Assembly: GCF_021726475.1 (NCBI RefSeq)
Contig: NZ_JAKJRU010000002.1
Coordinates: 310,001-374,000, forward strand
DNA length: 64,000 nucleotides
Source of the DNA: Pseudomonas oligotrophica
GTDB taxonomy: Bacteria; Pseudomonadota; Gammaproteobacteria; Pseudomonadales; Pseudomonadaceae
Direction: 5' to 3'
A model generated the notes under the pieces. That model was given only the letters and a program-made list of their open reading frames with translations, was not told the DNA's origin and ran no database searches. Numbering within the stretch: position 1 is the first letter of the stretch; each line of letters starts with the position of its first letter. Shown here piece after piece: positions 49,662 through 59,909 of the stretch. The translations under genes and the position numbers were made by a program.

Positions 49662-50474
49662 TCAGGCAGGTTCCCGGTAGGCGGGATGTTCGGCCTGCAG
49701 GCGCTGCAGCCGGCTGAGCGGGTCCTGCCGATAGAACGCCGCCAGTTGCGCGTAGACCTCGGGGAAGGCGGCGTGCAGCAGGTCTGGCGCGCTGAAGAAG
49801 TATTCGCTGGTGACGGCAAAGAATTCCGCAGGGTTTTCCGCGGCGTAGGGATCGATTGGCGTCTCGGCGTCCGGGTCTGCGTCGAGGGTGGCGTTGAGCT
49901 GGTCGTAGGCCTGCTGCATGGCCACCGCCCAGGCGTCGATGCGCATCTGCCGGTGCAGCGGCGGCAGGCCGTTGGCGTCGCCATTGAGCATGTCCAGCTT
50001 GTGCGCCAGCTCGTGGATCACCAGGTTGTAGGCCTCCCAGCCGCCGCTTTCCTGCACGCCGGGCCAGGCGAGGATCACCGGGCCCTGCAGCCAGGCCTCG
50101 CCGCTGTGCTCGGCGTCCCATTCGTGCTCGATGCCGGCGGCATCGCGGTGCTTCTGTGGGCTGAGAAAATCGTCGGGGTAGATGACGATCTCGTGGAAGC
50201 CGCGGTACCAGCCGAGCTCGGCCAGGTGCAGCAGCGGCAGCTGCGCCTGCAGCGCCAGGCGCAGGCGATCCTCGGCGTGCAGCTCGACACCCGGCAGGGC
50301 GGTCAGGCGCTTGTCGTGCAGGAACAGCACGGCGCGCTCGCGCAGGCGGGCGAGTTCGTCATCGCCGAGGCCGTCGAGGATCGGCAGGCTGTCGAGCACC
50401 CGCTGCCATTGCTCGGGCGTGATCGGATGACGGGCGAGGATGCGCTTGCGCTGCCAGGCGCGAATGGACCACAT
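49662..50474 (-). CDS. mtfA: MtfA-like M90 zinc-dependent peptidase
   Basis: 270 residues, close to E. coli MtfA. Zinc motif HELAH (154-158), with the downstream glutamate in NPAEFFAVTSEYFF. In E. coli MtfA (YeeI) is an aminopeptidase that binds the Mlc repressor and so affects glucose PTS expression. Pseudomonas lacks that PTS/Mlc circuit, so the target here is unknown. Single gene, 108 bp beyond ppa. Confidence 0.9.
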   Translation of the reverse strand: MWSIRAWQRKRILARHPITPEQWQRVLDSLPILDGLGDDELARLRERAVLFLHDKRLTALPGVELHAEDRLRLALQAQLPLLHLAELGWYRGFHEIVIYPDDFLSPQKHRDAAGIEHEWDAEHSGEAWLQGPVILAWPGVQESGGWEAYNLVIHELAHKLDMLNGDANGLPPLHRQMRIDAWAVAMQQAYDQLNATLDADPDAETPIDPYAAENPAEFFAVTSEYFFSAPDLLHAAFPEVYAQLAAFYRQDPLSRLQRLQAEHPAYREPA

Positions 50475-50539
50475 GGCTGAGGCTTCCAGCGGGGCGGGGC
50501 GCTCACCTTAAGCGGGCCGGCAGGGCGCGGCAAGGTGCG

Positions 50540-51418
50540 TCAGCGCGGCGCGCCGGGCGGGGCCTGGAGCAGCTTGTGCGGATTGACCACCGAGTAGATC
50601 CGGTGGATGCGCTGGCCGTCGCTGACCAGCGCCATCGCCGCGTGCAGGTGCTCGCCGTGCAGCACCAGCACGCCGGGTTCGCCGTTGATCCAGGCGACGC
50701 GGGTGTGCAGCTGGCCGTCGGCGCGGCGGGCGATGCCGGTTGCCAGCCGCGTGGCGGCGCGCGAGCCCTGCACGACCTTCGACGCCGCGGTGGCCTGGCC
50801 GCCGCCGTCGGCGGTCCAGCTCACGTCCTCGGCCAGCAGTTCGGCAAAGGCATCGCCGTCGGGGTCGAGCAATGTCGCGGCGAACCGCTCGACCAGCCGC
50901 CGGTGCGCCGCGTCATCGACGACGAAGCGTGGCCGCTCCTCGCGCACCCGCCGGCGCGCGCGGCTGATGATCTGCCGGCAGGCCACCGCGCTCTTGCCCA
51001 GGGTCGTGGCGATCTCGTCGTAGGAGCGTTCGAGCACGTCGCGCAAGAGCAGGGCGGCGCGTTCCTCGGCACCGAGGCGTTCGAGCGCCACCATGAAGGC
51101 CATGGAAATGTCCGCGCCGAGCTCGGCCAGGCGCTCGCCCTCGTGCTCGGCCAGGCCGAGCAGCGGCTCGGGCAGCCAGGGGCCGAGGTACTCCTCGCGG
51201 CGGGCGCGGCGCTGGCGCAGCTGGTCGATGCCCAGGCGCGTCACCACCGTCACCAGCCAGGCCTCGGCATCGCGGATCGCCGCGTGGTCGGCGCCGCTCC
51301 ACTTGAACCAGGCGTCCTGCAGCAGGTCCTCGGCGTCGGCGCGGCTGCCGAGCAGCCGGTAGCCCAGGCCGAACAGCCTGGGGTGCAGCGCCTGGAAGAA
51401 ATCGGTCTTGTCCTGCAC
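50540..51418 (-). CDS. sigJ: ECF41-family RNA polymerase sigma factor (SigJ-like, GTG start)
   Basis: 292 residues with GTG at 51418 behind AGGA. Sigma-2 (about 8-75, LLGSRADAEDLLQDAWFKW), linker motif WLPEP (diagnostic for ECF41), sigma-4 (about 110-160, ERSYDEIATTLGKSAVACRQ), and a fused SnoaL-like C-terminal domain (about 175-285) ending in NPHKL, the ECF41 NPDKL-type motif. In ECF41 proteins this domain replaces a separate anti-sigma factor. It is divergent from an AhpD-like gene, the usual ECF41 partner, with matching promoters on both strands. Confidence 0.93.
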   Translation of the reverse strand: MQDKTDFFQALHPRLFGLGYRLLGSRADAEDLLQDAWFKWSGADHAAIRDAEAWLVTVVTRLGIDQLRQRRARREEYLGPWLPEPLLGLAEHEGERLAELGADISMAFMVALERLGAEERAALLLRDVLERSYDEIATTLGKSAVACRQIISRARRRVREERPRFVVDDAAHRRLVERFAATLLDPDGDAFAELLAEDVSWTADGGGQATAASKVVQGSRAATRLATGIARRADGQLHTRVAWINGEPGVLVLHGEHLHAAMALVSDGQRIHRIYSVVNPHKLLQAPPGAPR

Positions 51419-51449
51419 GTCGGTTCCTCATGATGGTCCGTCCAGTATG

Positions 51450-51476
51450 GACGGAGCGGCGCGTGTCGCTGTGACA
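51450..51476 (-). promoter_or_regulatory. ECF41-type promoter for the sigma gene
   Basis: Minus strand: TGTCACA (51476-51470), 16-bp spacer, CGTC (51453-51450), the reported ECF41 -35/-10 pair. It would start RNA about 25 nt upstream of the GTG at 51418, implying autoregulation. Confidence 0.85.
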
Positions 51477-51488
51477 GGCGCAGGCCGC

Positions 51489-51515
51489 TGTCACAAGTCG
51501 ATCTCCAATGGCGTC
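51489..51515 (+). promoter_or_regulatory. ECF41-type promoter for the ahpD-like operon
   Basis: Plus strand: TGTCACA (51489-51495), 16-bp spacer, CGTC (51512-51515). Same elements and spacing as the divergent sigma-gene promoter; about 40 bp before the AhpD-like ATG. Confidence 0.85.
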
Positions 51516-51554
51516 CTGGCTGGGTCAATTCCGACAACCCGACCGGAGCCCGCC

Positions 51555-52085
51555 ATGCCCCTTCGCCTCGACTACTACCAGCACGCCGACGCCCTGCCGC
51601 TGCAGGCGCTGACCGCCATCAGCGGCTACCTGCACGCGTCCGACCTCGATCCACAGCTGCTCTCGCTGATCGAGCTGCGCGCCTCGCAGCTCAACGGCTG
51701 CGCCTACTGCATCGACATGCACAGCAAGGACCTGCTGGCGCTGGAAACGCCGCTGCCGCGCGTGCTGCTGCTGCCGGCCTGGCGCGAAACCAGTGTCTAC
51801 AGCCCGGCCGAACGCGCGGCGCTGGCCTGGACCGAGGCGCTCACCCGGCTGGCCGACGGCGAAACCCTGGACCGCTGCTACGGTGAGCTGGCCGCGCATT
51901 ACTCGCCCCGGGCGATCACCCGGCTGACCTTCGCCATCATCACCATCAACAGCTGGAACCGCCTGAGCGTGGCCTTCGGCCGCGAGCCGGGCGACTACCG
52001 GCCGGGCGACCTCGCCGGCGCGATGAAGCGCGCACTGGAGCGCTTCGCCGATCTACGTCCCGCCAGCGAAAGGAACGCGGTATGA
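51555..52085 (+). CDS. AhpD-like carboxymuconolactone decarboxylase family protein
   Basis: 176 residues. AhpD-core motif NGCAYCIDMHSKD gives the redox pair C49-xx-C52 and H56, with E40 before it, so a peroxidase/disulfide-reductase activity is likely rather than decarboxylation. CGGAG precedes ATG at 51555. It is the classic ECF41 target class and overlaps the Rid-like gene by ATGA. Confidence 0.92.
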   Translation: MPLRLDYYQHADALPLQALTAISGYLHASDLDPQLLSLIELRASQLNGCAYCIDMHSKDLLALETPLPRVLLLPAWRETSVYSPAERAALAWTEALTRLADGETLDRCYGELAAHYSPRAITRLTFAIITINSWNRLSVAFGREPGDYRPGDLAGAMKRALERFADLRPASERNAV

Positions 52086-52510
52086 GCGAAGCAACCGAGC
52101 GCAGCGCGCTGCGCCTGATCAACCCGCCGGGGCTGTACGACCCGGCGCCCAACGGCTACTCGCACGTGGCGATCGTGCCGGCCGGCACGCGGCTGGCCTT
52201 TATCGCCGGGCAGGGTGGCGAGACCGCCGATGGCAGCCTGCCTGGCGATTTCCGTGAGCAGGTGCGCCAGGCGCTGGGCAACCTGTGTATCGCCATCGAG
52301 GCGGCGGGCGGCACGCCGCAGCAGATCGCCAGGCTCGGCGTGCTGGTCGTCGAGCACAGCGAGGCGCGCCTGCAGGTGTTCGGCGAGGAGCTGGCGCGCG
52401 CGCTGGGGCCGGGGCCGAAACCGGCCTGCACGCTGATCCCGGTGCCGCGCCTGGCGCTCGACGGCATGCTGTTCGAGATCGAGGCCGTGCTGGTGCTGAC
52501 CGCCGAATAG
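52082..52510 (+). CDS. Rid (YjgF/YER057c) family protein lacking the catalytic Arg
   Basis: 142 residues with a single Rid fold: GQGGETADGSLPGDFREQVRQAL (family GQ motif) and LALDGMLFEIEAVLVL at the end. At the position of the RidA imine-deaminase arginine (PAR-S in E. coli-type sequences) the protein reads PACTLIPVPRL, so Cys replaces Arg and enamine/imine deamination as in RidA is unlikely. It is co-transcribed with the AhpD-like gene behind an ECF41 promoter. Role unknown. Confidence 0.88.
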   Translation: MSEATERSALRLINPPGLYDPAPNGYSHVAIVPAGTRLAFIAGQGGETADGSLPGDFREQVRQALGNLCIAIEAAGGTPQQIARLGVLVVEHSEARLQVFGEELARALGPGPKPACTLIPVPRLALDGMLFEIEAVLVLTAE

Positions 52511-52591
52511 GCGTGCCGCCGGTCGGCGCGTCACGGGACTGTCAAGCGCGGTGGGTAGACCGGAACACACCCACCCGCATGGAGACCCGTC

Positions 52592-54169
52592 ATGACCGCA
52601 CCGGACCACACCCGCCGCCTGCTGCTGCAGGGCATCGGCGCCGGCCTCGCCCTGCCGGCCCTGGGCGTCGCGCCCGCCATCATCGCCGCGCCGCGGGCGC
52701 GCCCGCAGATGCCTGACGGCGTGCAGTCCGGCGACGTGACGGACGATCGCGCGCTGGTCTGGAGCCGCTGCGACCGCCCCGGCCGGCTGATCGTCGAGTG
52801 GGATACGCGCAGCCGCTTCGGCAACCCGCGGCGCATGCTGTCCTCCGTAACCGATGCCGGCCAGGACTTCACCGCCCGCGTGGACCTGCGCGGGCTGCCG
52901 GCGGATCAGTCGATCTTCTACCGCGCGCGTTTCGAGGATGCCCAGAGCGGCGTGCTCAGCGAGCCCTGGTTCGGCCACCTGCGCAGCGCACCGACGCGTC
53001 CGCGCAATATCCGTTTCGTCTGGGGTGGCGATACCTGCGGCCAGGGCTACGGCATCAACCCGGACTTCGGCGGCATGCGCATCTACGAAAGCATGCGCAT
53101 GCGCCGGCCGGACTTCTTCCTGCACAGCGGCGACGTGATCTATGCCGACGGGCCGATTCCCGCCGAAGTGACCGCCGAGGACGGCAGCATCTGGCGCAAC
53201 CTGGTCACCGAAGAGAAGAGCAAGGTTGCCGAGACGCTCGACGAGTTTCGCGGCAACTACCGCTACAACCTGCTGGACGAGAACCTGCGGGCGTTCAATG
53301 CCGAGGTGCCGCAGATCTGGCAGTGGGACGATCACGAGGTGACCAACAACTGGTCGCCGAGCAAGGAGCTGGACGACCGCTACCGGCAGGTTCGCGACAT
53401 CGACACCCTGGTCCGCCGTGCGCGCCAGGCCTACCTGGAATACGCGCCGATGCGCGTGGCCCGCGGCGACAAGCTCGGGCGCATCTATCGCAAGGTCAGC
53501 TACGGGCCGTTGCTGGACGTATTCGTGCTGGACATGCGCAGCTACCGCGGGCCGAACACCGATAACCTGCAGAGCGAGCAGGGCGCGCAGACGGCGTTTC
53601 TCGGCCGTGATCAGTTGCGCTGGCTCAAGCGCGAGCTGCGCGCCTCGCGGGCGACCTGGAAAGTGATCGCCGCCGACATGCCCATCGGCCTGCATGTGCC
53701 GGACGGCGTGGATGCCCAGGGCATGCGTCGCTGGGAGGCGATCGCCAACGGTGACGACGGTCAGGCGCTCGGTCGCGAGCTGGAAATCGCCGAGCTTCTC
53801 GCCTTCATCCAGCGTGCGCGGGTGCGCAACACCGTCTGGCTGACCGCCGATGTGCACTATTGCGCCGCGCACCACTACCACCCCAACCGCGCCGCTTTCC
53901 AGCAGTTCGAGCCGTTCTGGGAGTTCGTCGCCGGTCCCTTGAACGCCGGCAGCTTCGGGCCGAATCCGCTGGACGGCACCTTCGGCCCGGAAGTGGTGTT
54001 CCAGAAGGCTGCGCCGGTGGCGAACAGCTCGCCGCGGGCGGGCTTCCAGTTTTTCGGCGAGGTGGAGATCGACGCGCAGAGCGGTGTGCTGGGCGTGAGC
54101 CTGCGCGACATCGACGGAACGGTGGTCTACAGCCAGACGCTGGAGCCCTGGCAGCCTGATGCCGGCTAG
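52592..54169 (+). CDS. phoD: Tat-exported PhoD-like alkaline phosphatase
   Basis: 525 residues. A twin-arginine signal (HTRRLLLQG, then a hydrophobic stretch ending IIAAPRA) precedes a PhoD N-terminal domain ([21 protein letters not shown]) and metallophosphatase domain with [30 protein letters not shown] and TADVHYC, the Ca/Fe ligands of PhoD. Secreted phosphodiesterase/phosphomonoesterase activity is expected. GGAG precedes ATG. It follows the Rid-like gene by 81 bp and could be read from the ECF41 promoter, though it may have its own. It converges on eutC, with overlapping stops. Confidence 0.9.
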   Translation: MTAPDHTRRLLLQGIGAGLALPALGVAPAIIAAPRARPQMPDGVQSGDVTDDRALVWSRCDRPGRLIVEWDTRSRFGNPRRMLSSVTDAGQDFTARVDLRGLPADQSIFYRARFEDAQSGVLSEPWFGHLRSAPTRPRNIRFVWGGDTCGQGYGINPDFGGMRIYESMRMRRPDFFLHSGDVIYADGPIPAEVTAEDGSIWRNLVTEEKSKVAETLDEFRGNYRYNLLDENLRAFNAEVPQIWQWDDHEVTNNWSPSKELDDRYRQVRDIDTLVRRARQAYLEYAPMRVARGDKLGRIYRKVSYGPLLDVFVLDMRSYRGPNTDNLQSEQGAQTAFLGRDQLRWLKRELRASRATWKVIAADMPIGLHVPDGVDAQGMRRWEAIANGDDGQALGRELEIAELLAFIQRARVRNTVWLTADVHYCAAHHYHPNRAAFQQFEPFWEFVAGPLNAGSFGPNPLDGTFGPEVVFQKAAPVANSSPRAGFQFFGEVEIDAQSGVLGVSLRDIDGTVVYSQTLEPWQPDAG

Positions 54170-54960
54170 CCGAGCAGGAAGTTGCCGGCGCGGGGCTGAC
54201 CGTCCAGCGCCGGCACGTCGGCTTCATCCTTGAGCTGTACGCCGGAGAGCTGCCGGCGGCTGGCTTCGCGCATCAGGTAGAGCAGGCGGTGCGCGGCCAG
54301 GTTGTAGCTCAGCCCCTCGGGGCGAATGTTGGAAATGCAGTTGCGCTGCGCATCGTGCCGGCCGACCTGCGGCGCCCAGGTGAAGTAAAGGCCCAGGCTG
54401 TCCGGCGAGCTGAGGCCCGGTCGCTCCCCGAGCAGGATCACCACCATGCGCGCCTTGAGGCGCTGGCCGATCTCGTCGGCCACCGCCACGCGGCCCTGTT
54501 CCACCAGCGCGACGGGGCCGAGGGACCAGCCTTCGGCCTGGCATTGTTCGGCGATCTTCAAGGCCATCGGTGCCGCATGACGCTGCACGGCCAGGGCCGA
54601 GAGGCCGTCGGCGATCACCAGCGCCAGGTCGCAGCCGTCACCGGCCTGATCGTCGAGCGTGGCGGCGCTGGCTTCGTCGAGACGCCGACCGAGGTCGGGA
54701 CGCTGCAGGTAGATCTGTCGGTCGCTGGCGGCGCTGCGCAGGTGCAGATGGCTGAGGTCATGCTTTTCCAGTTCGGCAGCCAGCGCGGCGCAGTCCAGCG
54801 GCAGGTGCACGGCATCACGGGCCTGCGCGTGGGCGAACTGGAAATCCAGTTGCGCCACCGTCGGCAGGCTGGTGCCGGCACGGCCAAGGGCGATGCGCGC
54901 TGGGGTCAGCTGGCGCAGGTGCTGCCAGGGGTTGTCGATGGTGGGTGAGCGGTCGGGCAT
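54166..54960 (-). CDS. eutC: Ethanolamine ammonia-lyase small subunit EutC
   Basis: 264 residues. Together with EutB forms the adenosylcobalamin-dependent lyase converting ethanolamine to acetaldehyde and ammonia. Family motifs: [45 protein letters not shown] and [13 protein letters not shown]. It follows eutB by 172 bp that contain a palindromic repeat, an unusually large gap for this pair. Confidence 0.95.
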   Translation of the reverse strand: MPDRSPTIDNPWQHLRQLTPARIALGRAGTSLPTVAQLDFQFAHAQARDAVHLPLDCAALAAELEKHDLSHLHLRSAASDRQIYLQRPDLGRRLDEASAATLDDQAGDGCDLALVIADGLSALAVQRHAAPMALKIAEQCQAEGWSLGPVALVEQGRVAVADEIGQRLKARMVVILLGERPGLSSPDSLGLYFTWAPQVGRHDAQRNCISNIRPEGLSYNLAAHRLLYLMREASRRQLSGVQLKDEADVPALDGQPRAGNFLLG

Positions 54961-55013
54961 GGCTACCTCGGCGCGTGGCGGTCAGGCGCGTGGACAAGCG
55001 CGCGGGAGAACGC

Positions 55014-55112
55014 GTGGAAAAACGCGTGGAAAAGACCTGCGGTCGTTTTCCACCCTACGGTGCGGCTGCTGGGTAGGGTGGAAAACCGCGCAGCGTTTTC
55101 CACCGGATGCCG
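55014..55112. repeat. [17 protein letters not shown] palindromic repeat, copy 2
   Basis: Between eutB and eutC: GTGGAAAA-GACC (from about 55026) with GGTC-GTTTTCCAC; CCCTACGG with CTGGGTAGGG; and GGTGGAAAACCGC with GCGTTTTCCACC (to about 55103). Same family as 41296-41372 and 61256-61287. Within an operon transcript it would form hairpins that could modulate the EutB:EutC ratio. Confidence 0.75.
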
Positions 55113-55132
55113 GTGGAGATCCGGGGAGCGCC

Positions 55133-56524
55133 TCATGCCTGCTGCTCCAGCGCGCGGCGGAAGGCTTCGGGCAGCTCGCGGCCGAGCTGCAGGCGATTGC
55201 CGTCCTGCCGGAGGATCTGCATCTTCGCCAGCCATTCCTCGAACTCCGGTGCGGGCTTGAGGCCAAGCACCTGGCGCACGTAGAGGGCGTCGTGAAAGGA
55301 GGTGGTCTGGTAGTTGAGCATCACGTCGTCCGAGCCCGGGATGCCCATGATGAAGTTGATGCCCGCCGTGCCGAGCAGGGTCAGCAGCATGTCCATGTCG
55401 TCCTGGTCGGCTTCGGCGTGGTTGGTGTAGCAGATGTCGCAACCCATGGGCACACCGAGCAGCTTGCCGCAGAAGTGGTCCTCCAGCCCGGCGCGGATGA
55501 TCTGCTTGCCGTTGTAGAGGTATTCCGGGCCGATGAAGCCGACCACGGTGTTCACCAGCAGCGGCTTGTAGCGGCGCGCGACGGCGTAGGCGCGGGCCTC
55601 GCAGGTCTGCTGATCGACGCCGTGATGGGCGTTGGCCGAGAGCGCGCTGCCCTGGCCGGTCTCGAAATACATGAGGTTGTCGCCGAGGGTGCCGCGCTTC
55701 TGCGACAGGCCGGCCTCGTAGCCTTCCTGCAGCGTTGCCAGGTTGATGCCGAAGCTGGCGTTGGCCGCCTCGGTGCCGGCGATGGACTGGAACACCAGGT
55801 CCAGCGGCGCGCCGCGGTTGATCGCCTCGATGGAGGTGGTGACATGGGTGAGGATGCAACCCTGGGTCGGGATCTCGTAGCGGCTGATCACCGCGTCGAG
55901 CATCTTCAGCAGCTCGCAGATGCCGGCGGTGCTGTCGGTGGCCGGGTTGATGCCGATCACCGCGTCGCCGTTGCCGTAGAGCAGGCCGTCGAGAATGCTC
56001 GCGGCGATGCCGGCGCCGTCGTCGGTGGGATGGTTCGGCTGCAGCCGGGTGGACATGCGTCCGGCCAGGCCGATGCTGTTGCGAAAGCGGGTGACGACGC
56101 GGACCTTCTGCGCGACCAGGATCAGGTCCTGCACGCGCATGATCTTCGACACCGCGGCGACCATCTCCGGCGTCAGCCCCGGTGCGAGGGCTTTCAGCGA
56201 CGACTCGTCCGCCTCCTCGCCGAGCAGCCAGTTGCGGAAATCGCCCACGGTTAGGTGGCTGATCGGAGCGAAGGCGGCGGCGTCATGACTGTCGATGATC
56301 AGCCGGGTGACTTCATCGCTTTCGTAGGGGATCAGTGCCTCTTCGAGAAAACGCCTGAGCGGCACATCGGCCAGGCACATCTGCGCCGCCACTCGCTCGG
56401 CGTCGCTGCCCGCCGCGACCCCGGCGAGCAGGTCGCCGGAGCGCGCCGGGCTGGCCTTGGCCATCACCTCGCGCAGATCGTCGAAGCGCCAGGTGGTGCT
56501 GCCCACGCTGTGCGAGTACGTCAT
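55133..56524 (-). CDS. eutB: Ethanolamine ammonia-lyase large subunit EutB
   Basis: 463 residues, catalytic subunit. Substrate and cofactor motifs include GINPATDSTAGICELLKML, THVTTSIEAINRG, QGSALSANAHHG and VGFIGPEYLYNGKQII. ATG at 56524, 11 bp after eat. No eut shell genes lie nearby, so this is the short Pseudomonas pathway in the cytosol. AdoCbl supply is assumed from elsewhere. Confidence 0.96.
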   Translation of the reverse strand: MTYSHSVGSTTWRFDDLREVMAKASPARSGDLLAGVAAGSDAERVAAQMCLADVPLRRFLEEALIPYESDEVTRLIIDSHDAAAFAPISHLTVGDFRNWLLGEEADESSLKALAPGLTPEMVAAVSKIMRVQDLILVAQKVRVVTRFRNSIGLAGRMSTRLQPNHPTDDGAGIAASILDGLLYGNGDAVIGINPATDSTAGICELLKMLDAVISRYEIPTQGCILTHVTTSIEAINRGAPLDLVFQSIAGTEAANASFGINLATLQEGYEAGLSQKRGTLGDNLMYFETGQGSALSANAHHGVDQQTCEARAYAVARRYKPLLVNTVVGFIGPEYLYNGKQIIRAGLEDHFCGKLLGVPMGCDICYTNHAEADQDDMDMLLTLLGTAGINFIMGIPGSDDVMLNYQTTSFHDALYVRQVLGLKPAPEFEEWLAKMQILRQDGNRLQLGRELPEAFRRALEQQA

Positions 56525-56535
56525 GGCTGCTCTCC

Positions 56536-57984
56536 CTACTTGAGTGTCGCCTCGGCCTGCTCGATCGCCGCGAACTCTTCCTCCGGCGTGCCGGCCACCA
56601 GATGGTGTCGACTGTAGATCGCGAAATAGGCGATGAAGATCCCGTAGATGATCGCGGCGCCGATCACCACCCGCGGATCGACCAGGAAGCCCGCGATGAC
56701 CGCGATGCAGGCCAGTACCAGCGCCACGCCCGAGGTGACGATGCCGCCGGGTGTCCTGTACGGGCGATGCAGGTCCGGCCGGCGCAGGCGCAGCACGATG
56801 TGCGAGGCCATCATCAACACGTAGGAGATGGTCGCGCCGAACACCGCGACGAGGATCAGCAGGTCGCCCTGGCCGGTCAGCGAGAGCAGGAAGCCGATCA
56901 CACCGGGGATCACCAGGGCCAGCACCGGCGCCTTGTTCTTGTTGGTCAGCGAGAGGTTGCGCGGCAGGTAGCCGGCCCGCGACAGGGCAAAGATCTGCCG
57001 CGAGTAGGCGAAGATGATCGAGAAGAAGCTGGCGATCAGCCCGGCCAGGCCGACCAGGTTGACGAAGCCGCTCATCCAGGTGGACGAGCCGTAGGCCGTG
57101 GTCAGCGCTTCCACCAGCGGGTTGCCGGATGCCACCAGGGTGCTGGAGCCGGCGCCGCCTGGGCCGACCAGGAGGATCAGGCCGGCGAAGGCGACCAGGA
57201 TCAGCATGGCGCCGATCAGCCCGCGGGGCATGTCGCGCTGCGGGTTCTTGGTTTCCTCGGCGGCCAGCGGCACGCCTTCCACGGCTAGGAAGAACCAGAT
57301 CGCGTAGGGGATCGCCGCCCAGATGCCGACATAGCCGTAGGGCAGGAAGTTGCTGGCACCGGCAGCGGTGGTCGGGGCGATGTCCAGCAGCTTGTCCACC
57401 GAGAAGTGCGGCACCATGGCGACGATGAACACCGCCAGGGCCAGGGCGGCGACGGCGGTGATGATGAACATCAGCTTCAGCGCCTCGCCGACGCCGAAGA
57501 TATGGATGCCGATGAAGACGATGTAGAAGGCCAGATAGATCATCCAGCCGCCGATGCCGAACAGCGACTCGCAATAGGCGCCGATGAACACGGCGATCGC
57601 CGCCGGCGCGATGGCGTACTCGATGAGGATCGCCGTGCCGGTGAGAAAGCCGCCCAATGGGCCGAAGGCGGTGCGGGCAAAACCATAGCCGCCGCCCGCG
57701 GTCGGGACCATCGAGGACAGCTCGGCCAGCGAGAAGCACATGCACAGGTACATGGTCGCCATCAGCAGCGTGGCGATGAACAGCCCGCCCCAACCGCCCT
57801 GGGCGAGGCCGAAGTTCCAGCCGGCGTAGTCGCCGGAAATCACATAGGCGACGCCAAGGCCGACCAGCAGCACCCAGCCGGCGGCGCCTTTCTTCAGTTC
57901 GCGTTCCTGGAAATAGCTACTGCCAACGGTTTCGAAATCGATCGCGTGCTGCGGTGGCGCGGAACGGCTGTGTTCGAGAGCCAT
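56536..57984 (-). CDS. eat: Ethanolamine permease Eat (APC family)
   Basis: 482 residues, about 12 helices. APC-type start GWVLLVGLGVAYVISGDYAGWNFGL, then VPTAGGGYGFARTAFGPLGGFLTG. ATG at 57984 with AAGAGGAT; an upstream in-frame ATG adds 15 unconserved residues. It lies between exaC and eutB, the gene order known for P. aeruginosa ethanolamine catabolism. Confidence 0.93.
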   Translation of the reverse strand: MALEHSRSAPPQHAIDFETVGSSYFQERELKKGAAGWVLLVGLGVAYVISGDYAGWNFGLAQGGWGGLFIATLLMATMYLCMCFSLAELSSMVPTAGGGYGFARTAFGPLGGFLTGTAILIEYAIAPAAIAVFIGAYCESLFGIGGWMIYLAFYIVFIGIHIFGVGEALKLMFIITAVAALALAVFIVAMVPHFSVDKLLDIAPTTAAGASNFLPYGYVGIWAAIPYAIWFFLAVEGVPLAAEETKNPQRDMPRGLIGAMLILVAFAGLILLVGPGGAGSSTLVASGNPLVEALTTAYGSSTWMSGFVNLVGLAGLIASFFSIIFAYSRQIFALSRAGYLPRNLSLTNKNKAPVLALVIPGVIGFLLSLTGQGDLLILVAVFGATISYVLMMASHIVLRLRRPDLHRPYRTPGGIVTSGVALVLACIAVIAGFLVDPRVVIGAAIIYGIFIAYFAIYSRHHLVAGTPEEEFAAIEQAEATLK

Positions 57985-58142
57985 GGGGAATCCTCTTGGA
58001 TAGGTTGCGATCTCCCTAGCAAGCGTCATGCCCCGGCACCGGAACGCGGGGTTCCCGGTGTTTAGTCGGCCAAATGCGGCAGGAACGCACCTTTTGCGGG
58101 CTCCGCAGCACCACGGCGGCGCCCGGCAGGTGTCTTGTTCAA

Positions 58143-58170
58143 GGCGCGGGCGACGTGTGCCGCCCGCGCC
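58143..58170 (-). terminator. GC-rich hairpin between exaC and eat
   Basis: Perfect 10-bp stem GGCGCGGGCG / CGCCCGCGCC with an 8-nt loop, 7 bp after the exaC stop (minus strand). The trailing TTGAACAAG is not a good U-tract, so it may attenuate rather than stop transcription into eat. Confidence 0.5.
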
Positions 58171-58176
58171 GGCCCA

Positions 58177-59697
<1,521 letters not shown>

Positions 59698-59909
59698 GAT
59701 GTGTCTCCGGTTCTTGTAATGGTCGTGGAAACGGCGGTCGTTTCAGCGTAGATCAGCTTGCGGCAGCCAGCGACCGGGGCGACATGCGGACGCCGCGCCG
59801 GCGCTGGCGGGGGCCGATTGCGCGGCGGCGCTGTGCTAATCTGCCGCGCATTTCCCGGCTCCCGCGGGGCGCTCCGCTGGCGCTGCGCAGGGCATTGCAG
59901 AGGTCATCC

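Noticed and set aside
55133..57793. Continuous minus-strand frame joining eat and eutB into one 886-codon protein
   Set aside because: The upstream part reads eat in the wrong frame; eutB starts cleanly at 56524 and eat has its own frame.
59698..59783. Sigma54 promoter for exaC
   Set aside because: GG and GC dinucleotides occur near each other on the minus strand, but not with the required 10-bp spacing.
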